Origin: Roseibium litorale
GTDB taxonomy: Bacteria > Pseudomonadota > Alphaproteobacteria > Rhizobiales > Stappiaceae
Assembly (NCBI RefSeq): GCF_014842915.1
Contig: NZ_JACYXI010000011.1
Location: 62,001 to 126,000, forward strand
Reading direction: 5' to 3'
DNA length: 64,000 nucleotides
Part shown: one piece after another, positions 56,111 through 64,000 of the stretch
Numbering within the stretch: the first letter of the stretch is position 1
How the letters are laid out: each line of letters begins with the position of its first letter
Made by a program: the position numbers and the translations under genes
Notes under the pieces: generated by a model
The model's database searches: none
Seen by the model: the letters and a program-made list of their open reading frames with translations, nothing else
What the model was told of the DNA's origin: nothing

Positions 56111-56455
56111 TCAGACGAAAACCCGCGCCAGGGAAGTGACGGCCATGGCGGTCGCTGCGCGCCGGGGCCCTGCCTGGTCGATCCCGGCATCGCCGGTAAG
56201 GCTTTCAGGTACGATCAAGGCAATCCGGTTCAAATCTGACGCGTCGAGATGATCCAGGTCTGCGGATTTTGCGGCATCCTCGGCGGCAAACCGGATCTTG
56301 TCGAAAAGCGAAACGAGGGCCTGCCAGACCTCAACCGGCGGTCCGTCTGCCGTGTTGCACCAGCGAGATACCTGCTCCTGATCCACACTGAGAAACTGGG
56401 CTGCACTTTCTTCGGTGAAACCAAAGAGGTCTATTATTGCCTTGAAATTGCTCAT
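56111..56455 (-). CDS. HTH-like protein of unknown family
   Basis: A 114-residue protein. The N-terminal ~45 residues read like a DNA-binding helix-turn-helix (IIDLFGFTEESAAQFLSVDQ, then EQVSRWCNTADGPP), similar to phage-type or YdaS-like regulators. A helical segment (WQALVSLFDKIRFAAEDAA) follows, then a tail rich in Ala and Asp. No family is recognised with confidence. It converges on the NTF2-like gene and is followed on the same strand, after a 170-bp gap, by nothing until the chemoreceptor terminator. Confidence 0.6.
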   Translation of the reverse strand: MSNFKAIIDLFGFTEESAAQFLSVDQEQVSRWCNTADGPPVEVWQALVSLFDKIRFAAEDAAKSADLDHLDASDLNRIALIVPESLTGDAGIDQAGPRRAATAMAVTSLARVFV

Positions 56456-56598
56456 GTTTCTTATCCGAAAACAACGTGGAGGCGCTGAATTTCTTCATTA
56501 TTGCACTGCAATATGGCGAAATGTCGAGGATTTAACTCTTCTAAAGTTAAAAAGTTCCCCGGCTTAGTCATTTCCGGTCTGGCCATCAGGGCAAAATG

Positions 56599-56638
56599 AG
56601 ACAGGGCCGCGGCCAGTTTCTGGCTGCGGCCCTGTCTT
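56599..56638 (-). terminator. Terminator of the chemoreceptor gene
   Basis: AGACAGGGCCGC and GCGGCCCTGTCT, with inner CCAG/CTGG, form a ~16-bp stem with a TTT loop, 24 bases past the chemoreceptor stop. The T-run is short, so termination strength is uncertain. Confidence 0.8.
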
Positions 56639-56661
56639 TACGGCTCAATCGGCTGTCGCGC

Positions 56662-58344
56662 TCAGGCTGCGGTCAACTGCTTCAGGAACTCTTCCACGGA
56701 GCCCCGGAGCTCACGAGTCTGGCGGCTGACCAGATCGCTGGAGGTTTGCACCAGAGCCGTTGCCTCGTTCACCTTGCCGGTGCTGGCCTGCAGACGGTTC
56801 ATGTTTTCGGTCACCTCGTTTGTGCGCGATGCCGTGTTTTGAGAATTGTTGGCGATCTCGCCTGTGGCCGCGCCTTGCTGCTCAATGGCCTCGTTGATCG
56901 CACGGGTGTGCTCGTCAATCGTGCGCATCGTATGAGTGATGCCCTCGATGGCCTTCACTGCTGTTACGGTCGAGGACTGGATTGCGGAGATCTGCGTGCT
57001 GATTTCGTCGGTTGCGCGTGCTGTCTGGCTCGCAAGTTCCTTCACTTCTGCAGCAACGACGGCAAAACCTCTTCCAGCTTCTCCGGCGCGGGCTGCCTCG
57101 ATCGTGGCATTCAGCGCCAGCAGGTTTGTCTGCTCCGCAATGGCTTGAATCAGGCTTATGACCTCGCCGATCCGTTCAGCTGCGGTTGCAAGGCCTGCTA
57201 TGTTCTGGTTGCTGGTCTCTGCCTGCTGGGTGCCTTCGGCAACAACATTGGCAGTGGTCTCGATCTGGCGGCTCAGCTCCATGATCGACGCGGAAAGCTC
57301 TTCGGCGGCGGAGGCAACCGTTTCAACGCTGTGTGAGGCCAGCTGTGCAGAGGAGGCGGTTCCATTGACAGTTTCGCTTGATGAGACAGCCACATCGCCG
57401 AGCAATTGGGTTGCGGAGGTGAGGTCGCCGGAAGCGGAATCCAGATCTGTCAGGAACTGATCCGTACGGGACCGGAACTGCTGGGCGAGACTGGAAAGAA
57501 GCTTGCGCCGATCTTCTTCGTTTGTCTGTTCCCGTTTCCGGATTTCGTCGGAAAGACGCTGCTGTTCCATCACAGAGGACTGGAAGACACTTAAGGCTTG
57601 CCGGAGCTCTCCCATTTCATCGCTGGATTGCCACTGTGGAAGTTCGTGGCCGGTATTGCCGTCGGCAAAGGCACGTGCGGCGTCTGCCAGCTCACCTGCG
57701 CGGCTGGCCACGCGGTTGCTCAGATAGATCCAGCCCAGGATTGCGGCCAGCATGCTCACCCCGACACCAATGAACTGAATGATCGCGGCCCACTCAATTT
57801 TCCTTTCGAGGTCTGCCGCATACTGGTCCATATCATCGTGGATGATCTCTTCGGCTTCGTCCGCGAGCGCAATGAGCGTCTCGAAGGATGCGTCAAACCT
57901 CTCGTCAGCAGCAGACCCGGCAATGTCCTTGCCTTGATTGGTGTAGCGTACGCGTGCAACTTGGACAAAGGTGCTGAGCTGCGCGATGACTTCCTGCATC
58001 TTGCTCCGGACGGCGTCAGACTCCGTCGGATAGAAAGTGCCTTCATCATTGGAGCCGCCACCGATGATCGCCTTGGCATAGAAACGGGTGTCTTCCAGAA
58101 GACCCCAGACCTCGTCGATGCTTTCGCCGGTATCTCCGGCCATGATCTCCTCAAAGAGAAGATGAGCATGGGTGGCTGTCAGCTTGATTTCCATGGCGGC
58201 ATCGCCAAGAGGGGCGAGCTTTGTGCCGAGTTCCAGCCCGTCCGAACCGACCTGTTTCGCGGTCATGTAGGATATGGCGCCGGACGCCATGATAATGATC
58301 ATGATGCCCGAGAACAGTGCCATCACCTTGGTCGATATCTTCAT
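56662..58344 (-). CDS. Methyl-accepting chemotaxis protein
   Basis: A 560-residue chemoreceptor. An N-terminal transmembrane helix ([20 protein letters not shown]) is followed by a ~150-residue periplasmic helical domain, a second helix ([19 protein letters not shown]), a HAMP domain ([19 protein letters not shown]) and the signalling domain. Its hairpin tip is [20 protein letters not shown]. There is no C-terminal CheR-docking pentapeptide (it ends [10 protein letters not shown]). The ligand is unknown. No che genes are nearby, so it must feed a distant array. Confidence 0.93.
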   Translation of the reverse strand: MKISTKVMALFSGIMIIIMASGAISYMTAKQVGSDGLELGTKLAPLGDAAMEIKLTATHAHLLFEEIMAGDTGESIDEVWGLLEDTRFYAKAIIGGGSNDEGTFYPTESDAVRSKMQEVIAQLSTFVQVARVRYTNQGKDIAGSAADERFDASFETLIALADEAEEIIHDDMDQYAADLERKIEWAAIIQFIGVGVSMLAAILGWIYLSNRVASRAGELADAARAFADGNTGHELPQWQSSDEMGELRQALSVFQSSVMEQQRLSDEIRKREQTNEEDRRKLLSSLAQQFRSRTDQFLTDLDSASGDLTSATQLLGDVAVSSSETVNGTASSAQLASHSVETVASAAEELSASIMELSRQIETTANVVAEGTQQAETSNQNIAGLATAAERIGEVISLIQAIAEQTNLLALNATIEAARAGEAGRGFAVVAAEVKELASQTARATDEISTQISAIQSSTVTAVKAIEGITHTMRTIDEHTRAINEAIEQQGAATGEIANNSQNTASRTNEVTENMNRLQASTGKVNEATALVQTSSDLVSRQTRELRGSVEEFLKQLTAA

Positions 58345-58492
58345 GTCCGTGCCTTTATGGAAAAACTTCAGCTGGCACGTATTGTTACTGATGCACCTTT
58401 ACCCTTCGTTACATTCGTAATTTTGACGTGGTCTAAGAAATGATATCTAGAAGTAATTCAACTTCAGGATGTTTTATTTTCTCGTATACCGG

Positions 58493-59386
58493 CTATCCTT
58501 GCGCGAATATCCAGTTCAGGATCAGGCGCCAGTCGGTCATGCGGATCGGCGTGCCGTGACTTCCTGTGTCAAAAAGCGTGAACTTCACCGGATATGCCGG
58601 CGCGCTTTCGCGGATCAGCTTGAAGAAGTTGGCCTGATCCTCCCAGTTATAGACCTTGTCGTCGCTGCCATGTCCCATGTAGACCGGCACCCGGCGGTTC
58701 AAGACGGCTCTGGACAGGATTGCAGGGTCTTTGGGTGACCCCATGAGCATGACGCCGCTCAAGATGCTGGCGGATGTCTCTGACTTCAGGAGGTTCCAGC
58801 AGATGATGCCGCCCATGGAACCGCAGGCAACAACAACCCGCGCGCCAGGTGACAGCTGTTTCTGGTAGCGGACCAGGGCGGTAATGTCCTGTGTGCCCTT
58901 TCCGGTGAAATCGGCAATGTCGGCGGAGAGATAAGCGCCACCATTGCGGACCATCAGATTCTTGATGCGGTTGAAATTGCCGCCGAAACTGACGTCGTTC
59001 ATGCCCTGGAAGCGGTTTCCGCCCTGGCCGTGGATGTAAATGACCACGTATTTGGCGCCGCCCTGAGCCTTGCCGACGCCCATGTAGCGGATGGCCCGCC
59101 CATTGGCCTGCAGCGTGTAGTCTTCCTGGCTGCTCTTCGGCTTGTAGGAGACATAGTGGCCGAAAACTTCCTGCTCATCGACCTTGTCCCGGTCGCGCAG
59201 GTCCCGCTGCTTGGAATAGTCGACGACCACGAAATCGCCATCGAAGTGGGTTGCGGTGATCTTCGGGTACCTGAAAAGCTTGTCCTTGTAGGGGGCAAGG
59301 GCCTCTGCCTGAGCGCTTTGTGTTCCGGCCAGAGCGATCCCCAACCCGAAAATCAGCGCCCAAACCTGTGCCCGAATCTGTCGCAT
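58493..59386 (-). CDS. Secreted alpha/beta hydrolase
   Basis: A 297-residue exported hydrolase. The signal peptide is WALIFGLGIALAGTQSAQAE. The core has the oxyanion segment YIHGQGGNRFQGMNDVS, the nucleophile elbow VACGSMGGIICW (serine in GxSxG with G-S-M-G-G), an acid in GHGSDDKVYN and a histidine in FDTGSHGTPIRM. An AAGGAG site precedes the ATG at 59386. The substrate cannot be predicted. It is divergent from the ParA gene by about 300 bp. Confidence 0.85.
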   Translation of the reverse strand: MRQIRAQVWALIFGLGIALAGTQSAQAEALAPYKDKLFRYPKITATHFDGDFVVVDYSKQRDLRDRDKVDEQEVFGHYVSYKPKSSQEDYTLQANGRAIRYMGVGKAQGGAKYVVIYIHGQGGNRFQGMNDVSFGGNFNRIKNLMVRNGGAYLSADIADFTGKGTQDITALVRYQKQLSPGARVVVACGSMGGIICWNLLKSETSASILSGVMLMGSPKDPAILSRAVLNRRVPVYMGHGSDDKVYNWEDQANFFKLIRESAPAYPVKFTLFDTGSHGTPIRMTDWRLILNWIFAQG

Positions 59387-59690
59387 GATGCTCCTTTCCG
59401 CCAGCTGCCCCTCAAAAGGGTGATTTGCGCCGAGCATAGACGCTTCGCCCCCTTTGCCGCAATCCGGAGGCCGTCGAGCAAGTGTCTCCCGGCTCTTGTA
59501 TGAGACCGCAAATAACCCTGTCAGAACTGCGGAGAAAATTGCAATCTGCGTCGGTGCTTTTCCTAAGTGACTGAATAAAAAAGCCGCATTCGGGGAGAGT
59601 TAATGGATTGGTAACCATAAGTTCCTGAGACTTGGTTTCAAGGGCGAGGGTGCAGAAGGCGCCTTTCGGGTGAAGCCAGGAGAAATGAAC
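59387..59690. other. Intergenic region between hydrolase and ParA
   Basis: 304 bp with no convincing gene. It must contain the promoters of two divergent genes, but no strong motif stands out apart from a pair of A/T-rich stretches near 59520-59630. Confidence 0.5.
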
Positions 59691-60395
59691 ATGCCGGTTA
59701 TTTCCTTTGCCAATGCCAAGGGTGGAGCGGGAAAGACCACCGCAGCGCTTCTGCTTGCGACGGAAATTGCCGACCGGGGAAAAAGCGTTACGATCTTCGA
59801 TGCGGATCCCCAGAAATGGATCTCCAACTGGGCCGAGCTTCCTGGACTGCCGCGGAACATTTCGGTCGTCAGCCAGATCACGCCTGCCTCGCTTGCCGAG
59901 CAGATCATGGATGCGGCCATGGCTTGCGATTACGTCATCGTCGATCTGGAGGGGACAGAGAATCTGATCGTGGCAAATGCCCTGTCGGTCTCTGATCTTG
60001 TCGTTGTCCCGATTCAGGGATCCAGCATGGATGCCCGCGGCGGCGCGAAGATCCTGACCCTGATCAAGAAGCTTGAAAAGGTGGTCAAGCACGACATCCG
60101 TCATTGTGTGGCTCTGACCCGCACAAACGCGGCGGTTACCACGCGCGCGCTCAAGGCGGTTCAGGACTTCCTCGCCGTAAAAGGTATTGATGTGCTGATG
60201 ACCCCGATCGTCGAACGGGCAGCCTACAGAGACCTCTTTGAGTTTGGCGGCGGTCTCCGGGCGCAGGATCCGCGCCAGGTGACCAATCTGGACAAGGCTC
60301 AGGAGAACGCGGCGCTTTTTGCGGCAGAAGTTCTGGAGCGGGTGCAGGTGCTGCCGAAAAAGCGCTGGTACCACGTCTTCAAGCGGGCAGGTTAA
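59691..60395 (+). CDS. Orphan ParA-family ATPase (VirC1-like)
   Basis: A 234-residue deviant-Walker ATPase: FANAKGGAGKTTAALLLATE, then TIFDADPQKWISNW, IVDLEGTENLIVANALS and VVVPIQGSSMDARG. The signature lysine of the ParA/MinD family is present. No ParB-like partner or parS site is adjacent, unlike a chromosome or plasmid partitioning pair. Such orphans often position machines at the pole or midcell. The start at 59691 has AGGAG eight bases upstream (59678-59682). It precedes the ABC exporter operon but a hairpin separates them. Confidence 0.88.
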   Translation: MPVISFANAKGGAGKTTAALLLATEIADRGKSVTIFDADPQKWISNWAELPGLPRNISVVSQITPASLAEQIMDAAMACDYVIVDLEGTENLIVANALSVSDLVVVPIQGSSMDARGGAKILTLIKKLEKVVKHDIRHCVALTRTNAAVTTRALKAVQDFLAVKGIDVLMTPIVERAAYRDLFEFGGGLRAQDPRQVTNLDKAQENAALFAAEVLERVQVLPKKRWYHVFKRAG

Positions 60396-60487
60396 GGCTC
60401 GTTCCAGTGCAGTGGTAGATCTGCCGCGATAGGTGATAACCCGTTTGTGACAGTGCGGAAAATCGGGCTAAGCTCCCCTGGAAACAG

Positions 60488-60515
60488 AGGCGGAAAGAAC
60501 TGTCCTTTCCGCCTT
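60488..60515 (+). terminator. Terminator-like hairpin before the exporter operon
   Basis: AGGCGGAAAG and CTTTCCGCCT flank a seven-base loop, followed by TCTTGCTT. It ends the ParA transcript or attenuates the exporter operon; the HlyD ribosome site begins six bases beyond. Confidence 0.7.
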
Positions 60516-60534
60516 CTTGCTTGAGGGGGATGCA

Positions 60535-61509
60535 ATGCAGCGCCGGTCTGTTTCAGGATCAAACATGTCAAGATCCGTCTGGGTGCTTCTGGCCGTTCTG
60601 CCGCTCGCGGGGTGCTGGGAGGATGCGGGCTCTAAGGCACTCGGCACACTAGAGCGCGACCGTGTGGCTTTGACTGCGACCGCTGCGGAAGTCGTGACGG
60701 AATTGCCCGTGCCGCAAGGCACCAAGGTCACGAAGGGAACGGTTCTGGTCAAGCTGGACGACACAGCCCAGCGGGCCATCGTCAATCAGGCCAAGGCCGA
60801 GGTTGCCAAGGCCAAAGCAGAACTGACCAAGCTTCAGAACGGCGCGCGCGAAGAGGATATAGCGGAGGCCCGGGCAACGGTCGCCGGCGCGAAGGCGGCG
60901 CTTTTGGAGGCGGAGACCACCTTCAGGCGCACCCAGGATCTGACGGGACGCGGCACATCGAGCCAGGCACAGCTGGACAGCGCACAGGCATCGCGCGATT
61001 CGGCGGAAGCCAAGCTGCAGATTGCCCAGGAGCAGCTCCGTCTGCTGGTCAATGGCGCGCGGCAGGAAGATCTCGATATCGCGAAGGCAGGATTGGAGGC
61101 CGCCGAGGCCAGCCTTGCCAGTGCGGAAAAGACCCTGGCCGACTTGACGATCCGCGCCTCCCGCGACGGGACCTTGAACAATCTGCCTTGGAACCTCGGG
61201 GAACGGGTCACCATCGGCAGTCCGCTGGCGGTGCTCCTCGCCGGGGAGGCCCCCTATGCGCGGGTGTATGTCCCCGAGCCGCACCGTGTTGCCATCAAGG
61301 AGGGTGATTTGCTGATGGTCCATGTGGACGGGCTGGAGACCCCGATTGAGGGAACCGTCCGCTGGATCAGCTCAGAGCCTTCCTTCACGCCCTATTATGC
61401 CCTCAACCAGTCGGACCGCGCGCGGTTGATGTATGTCGCAGAAGTTCAGCTGCCGGACAGTGCAGCGGGGCTGCCGGATGGAGTTCCTGCCCAAGTTCAG
61501 CTGAAGTGA
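60535..61509 (+). CDS. HlyD-family periplasmic adaptor, probable lipoprotein
   Basis: Membrane-fusion protein of an ABC exporter, 324 residues. The N-terminus has a lipobox (VLLAVLPLAGCWED), so the protein is likely lipid-anchored via Cys27. The barrel/lipoyl domain begins at TATAAEVVTELPVPQGTKVT, and a long alpha-helical hairpin rich in Ala/Glu follows (AKAELTKLQNGAREEDIAEA, LQIAQEQLRLLVNGARQEDL). GAGGGGG upstream supports the ATG at 60535. It forms one operon with the ATPase and permease that follow. Confidence 0.9.
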   Translation: MQRRSVSGSNMSRSVWVLLAVLPLAGCWEDAGSKALGTLERDRVALTATAAEVVTELPVPQGTKVTKGTVLVKLDDTAQRAIVNQAKAEVAKAKAELTKLQNGAREEDIAEARATVAGAKAALLEAETTFRRTQDLTGRGTSSQAQLDSAQASRDSAEAKLQIAQEQLRLLVNGARQEDLDIAKAGLEAAEASLASAEKTLADLTIRASRDGTLNNLPWNLGERVTIGSPLAVLLAGEAPYARVYVPEPHRVAIKEGDLLMVHVDGLETPIEGTVRWISSEPSFTPYYALNQSDRARLMYVAEVQLPDSAAGLPDGVPAQVQLK

Positions 61510-62444
61510 ATTCCGGCATGGGCGAAACAGTCATCACAGCGCGGGGGCTGACCAAGTCCTTCAAGGGCTTCAAGGCGGTGGACGGGCTGGACCTGACCAT
61601 CGAACGGGGCATGATCTACGGCTTCCTCGGTCCAAACGGCAGTGGCAAGACGACGGCCATGCGGATGCTGACGGGTTTGCTGACCCCGAGTGCCGGCACC
61701 GCCGAGGTTCTCGGCATGAGCGTGCCCAAGGATGCCGAGGCGTTGAAATACCACATTGGCTACATGACACAGACCTTCTCGCTTTATGGCGATCTGACGG
61801 TCATGGAGAATCTCAAGTTCATGGCGGAAATCTATGGGCTGCCGCGTGCTTCACAAAAAGGCCGGATCAGCGAACTGCTTGAACGCTATGAACTGACAGA
61901 ACTCGCGGAGCGGTTTGCCGGACGGATGAGTGGCGGGCAGCGGCAGCGTCTGGCTTTGGCTGCCGCGGTGCTGCATGAGCCGAAGCTCCTGTTTCTGGAT
62001 GAGCCAACCTCGGCAGTGGATCCGGAATCCCGGCGCCATTTCTGGGAGCAGCTTTTCGATCTGTGTGATGCGGGAACCAGCATTGTCGTCAGCACCCACT
62101 TCATGGATGAAGCGGAACGGTGTCATCGCATCGCCATCATGGAAGCGGGGCAAAAGCGGGCGGATGGCAGCCCGCAGCAGCTTATGGATGCCATGGGAGC
62201 AAGTGTGGTCGAGCTGGAAGGGCCGACCCTTCGCGAAATCCGCCGGCGCCTGCCGCACGTCGAGGGCATCGTGACAGCTGCCCAGCTGGGTGCCCGGCTG
62301 CGGGTTCTCGTCAACAAGTCCATTGCCGATCCCGTGGCGTTCCTGACTAGCCGCAGTGAAACGGAAGGGGCGACATTGATCGAACAGGTCCGGCCCAATC
62401 TGGAGGACGTTTTCGTCACCTCGACAGGGGAGGGACGGCAATGA
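61506..62444 (+). CDS. ABC exporter ATP-binding protein
   Basis: A 312-residue ATPase with Walker A GPNGSGKTTAMRML, Q-loop GYMTQTFSLYGDLT, signature MSGGQRQRLAL, Walker B LLFLDEPTSAVDP and switch VVSTHFMDEAERC. The C-terminal ~60 residues form a typical DrrA/CcmA-like tail. The start could be the GTG at 61506, which overlaps the HlyD stop, or the ATG at 61518; neither has a strong ribosome site. With the permease and adaptor it resembles the YhiHI/YbhFSR type exporters for drugs or cell-wall compounds. Confidence 0.93.
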   Translation: MNSGMGETVITARGLTKSFKGFKAVDGLDLTIERGMIYGFLGPNGSGKTTAMRMLTGLLTPSAGTAEVLGMSVPKDAEALKYHIGYMTQTFSLYGDLTVMENLKFMAEIYGLPRASQKGRISELLERYELTELAERFAGRMSGGQRQRLALAAAVLHEPKLLFLDEPTSAVDPESRRHFWEQLFDLCDAGTSIVVSTHFMDEAERCHRIAIMEAGQKRADGSPQQLMDAMGASVVELEGPTLREIRRRLPHVEGIVTAAQLGARLRVLVNKSIADPVAFLTSRSETEGATLIEQVRPNLEDVFVTSTGEGRQ

Positions 62445-63610
62445 GATCTTCTGGATTGTCTCCCTTGCGTTCCCTCCGCCGGATCTTCGCGATCTTCTCC
62501 AAGGAGCTGGCACAGCTGCGCCGGGACCGCATGACTTTCGGCATGGTCATCATGATCCCTCTCATTCAGCTGGTCCTCTTCGGCTATGCGATCAATACCA
62601 ATGTGCGGGACATCCCTGTCGCCGTGGTCGATCAAAGCCAGACCGGTATCAGCCGGACCCTGGTCCAGATCGTGCAGGCGACCCAGGTGGTGACGGTGAC
62701 CGAAAACCTGCCGACGCCGGAGGCGGCTGAAGAGGCTATCAAGGCTGCCCGTGTGAGGGCGGCTTTGATCATTCCCGCGGATGTTGCGGGCCGGCTGGCG
62801 CGGTCACCGAGCATTGGCCTTGGCACTCCACCTTCGACCAGCGAGGAAACCAGCCGCCCCGTTGCCCAGTGGATTGTGGATGGATCCGACACGATGATCG
62901 CCTCTGCGATCAAGAGCCTCCGGGCGATGCCGTTGACGGAGATCCTCAGAAAGGCGCCGAACCGGTCGACGCCAACGTTCGAGGTATCTCTTTTCTACAA
63001 CCCAGAGCAGCGGACGGCGGTGAACATCGTCCCTGGTCTCGTCGGCATGATCCTGACCATGACGATGATCATGTTCACCTCCGCCGCGATTGTGCGGGAG
63101 CGCGAACGCGGCAACATGGAAATGCTGATCAACACGCCTGTGAAGCCGATGGAGCTGATGATCGGCAAGATCATTCCCTACATCTTCATCGGGTTGATCC
63201 AGATGATGATCATCCTTGGGTTGGGGAACCTCTTGTTCAATGTGCCTGTCGGCGGCCGGATGCTGGATCTCTTCACCGGAACGCTGTTGTTCATCGGTGC
63301 CAGTCTGTCCCTTGGACTGGTCCTGTCGACAATGGCTCAAAGCCAGCTGCAGGCGACCCAGATGACCATCTTCGTCCTGCTGCCATCGATCCTGTTGTCA
63401 GGCTTTGCCTTTCCCTATGAGGGCATGCCGGTGATCGCGCAGTATATCGCCGAGGTTCTGCCGGCCACGCATTTCATGCGGATGATAAGGGGCTTCGTTC
63501 TGCGCGACGCAGGTCTCGCAGAGCTTCACCGCGACGTTCTCTGGCTGGCGGGCTTCGTCGTCATAGGCCTTACCGTGGCCGCGCTCAGGTTCAAAAAACG
63601 GCTGGATTGA
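62441..63610 (+). CDS. ABC-2 type exporter permease
   Basis: A 389-residue permease with an N-terminal helix (MVIMIPLIQLVLFGYAINTN), a periplasmic domain of ~130 residues, then a cluster of five membrane helices (IVPGLVGMILTMTMIMFTSA and others, including PYEGMPVIAQYIAEVLPATH). It starts by ATGA overlap with the ATPase gene. Only one permease gene is present, so the channel is presumably a homodimer. The substrate is unknown. Confidence 0.92.
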   Translation: MRSSGLSPLRSLRRIFAIFSKELAQLRRDRMTFGMVIMIPLIQLVLFGYAINTNVRDIPVAVVDQSQTGISRTLVQIVQATQVVTVTENLPTPEAAEEAIKAARVRAALIIPADVAGRLARSPSIGLGTPPSTSEETSRPVAQWIVDGSDTMIASAIKSLRAMPLTEILRKAPNRSTPTFEVSLFYNPEQRTAVNIVPGLVGMILTMTMIMFTSAAIVRERERGNMEMLINTPVKPMELMIGKIIPYIFIGLIQMMIILGLGNLLFNVPVGGRMLDLFTGTLLFIGASLSLGLVLSTMAQSQLQATQMTIFVLLPSILLSGFAFPYEGMPVIAQYIAEVLPATHFMRMIRGFVLRDAGLAELHRDVLWLAGFVVIGLTVAALRFKKRLD

Positions 63611-63630
63611 CAGATTTTTCTGCCAAATTT

Positions 63631-63670
63631 CATCAACCAAAGGTGGGCTCTATGGGACCTTTCGTTGATG
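63631..63670 (+). terminator. Imperfect hairpin after the exporter operon
   Basis: CATCAA with TTGATG and AAAGGT with ACCTTT pair in two blocks separated by mismatches; the T-rich stretch that follows begins 10 bases later. A weak terminator is possible. Confidence 0.5.
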
Positions 63671-63743
63671 GAGTTTAAATATTTTTCAATCTATTGTTGT
63701 TATTATTGTAATTAATACCTAGGTCACTATGAGTGTGTAAGTA

Positions 63744-64000
63744 ATGTCTTATTTTACCCAGGAATCATGGCGTGAGATGTTCGATGCTTTTAGTCGGTCT
63801 CAGTCAATAATACAGTTCAAACTTGATGGAACAATTCTTGAGGCGAATGAGAATTTCCTGAATAAGCTTGGTTATACCTCGAGTGAAATCGAGGGTAAAA
63901 ATCATAGAATGTTTGTTTCTCCCGCCGAAGCGATTAGCCCTGAATACAAGAAGATGTGGGCTGATCTTGCTGCGGGCAAGTTCGTTTCCGGACAATTCAT
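63744..64000 (+). CDS. PAS-domain chemoreceptor or sensor (5' part, cut by window)
   Basis: The frame runs from the ATG at 63744 past the window end (at least 85 residues). It begins MSYFTQESWREMFDAFSRSQ and continues with a PAS core: IIQFKLDGTILEANENFLNK and LGYTSSEIEGKNHRMFV. This layout is common in Aer-like chemotaxis proteins and sensory-box enzymes; the output domain lies outside. The flanking DNA is noticeably AT-rich compared with the exporter operon. Confidence 0.85.
   Translation, partial: MSYFTQESWREMFDAFSRSQSIIQFKLDGTILEANENFLNKLGYTSSEIEGKNHRMFVSPAEAISPEYKKMWADLAAGKFVSGQF

Overview
The window looks like chromosomal DNA of a GC-rich alphaproteobacterium, most likely Hyphomicrobiales (Rhizobiales) and possibly near Stappiaceae (Roseibium/Labrenzia/Pannonibacter). 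The family-level guess is inference. The support is: a GcrA cell-cycle regulator with a CtrA-type box in front of it, a SAM-II riboswitch before metZ, a class I lysyl-tRNA synthetase, a PodJ-like polarity protein, a two-domain dCTP deaminase, and the phoR-pstSCAB-phoU-phoB gene order. I see no rRNA, CRISPR array, insertion sequence, phage or plasmid origin.

Layout. 1-1.55 kb: the end of a metallo-beta-lactamase-fold gene and an SRPBCC protein. 1.8-9.65 kb: the complete phosphate-starvation unit (phoR, then a Pho-box array, pstS, pstC, pstA, pstB, phoU, phoB, terminator). 9.8-14 kb: gcrA, divergent from argD-argF-hslO; the argD leader carries a promoter, a tiny Arg-containing ORF and an overlapping terminator. 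14-18.4 kb: an esterase-like hydrolase, a fatty-acid hydroxylase-family protein, a solute-binding protein and a glycosyltransferase with a type II secretion ATPase-like N-terminus. 18.5-20.5 kb: tRNA-Gly(CCC), a NaChBac-type voltage-gated sodium channel and, just behind it, a degenerate channel paralogue. 20.6-34 kb: mostly housekeeping genes (lysS, apaG, metZ with its riboswitch, dcd, yigZ, pyrD, a MATE exporter, a deacetylase). 34.6-37 kb: two AraC-type regulators around an AT-rich spacer. 37.2-44.1 kb: a beta-oxidation operon (acyl-CoA dehydrogenase, GST, thiolase, FadJ-type enzyme) behind a MerR regulator. 44.5-50.6 kb: a PodJ-like protein and a TauE/SafE-family permease with a TIGR02186 partner. 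50.65-56.1 kb: the 'ligase-associated' DNA-repair set pdeM, lhr and exonuclease, without the ligase. 56.6-64 kb: two chemoreceptors (one cut by the window end), a hydrolase, an orphan ParA ATPase and an ABC exporter operon.

How the genes work together. PhoR/PhoB sense phosphate through PstSCAB-PhoU and probably activate the operon at the tandem Pho boxes before pstS. GcrA and the PodJ-like factor belong to the alphaproteobacterial cell-cycle/polarity circuit; both promoters carry CtrA-like sites, and the podJ promoter has a GANTC methylation site. The MerR regulator probably controls itself and the beta-oxidation operon through two dyads. The best candidates for something undescribed are the sodium channel with its filter-less, S4-depleted paralogue, and the argD leader, which looks like a leaderless-peptide attenuator.
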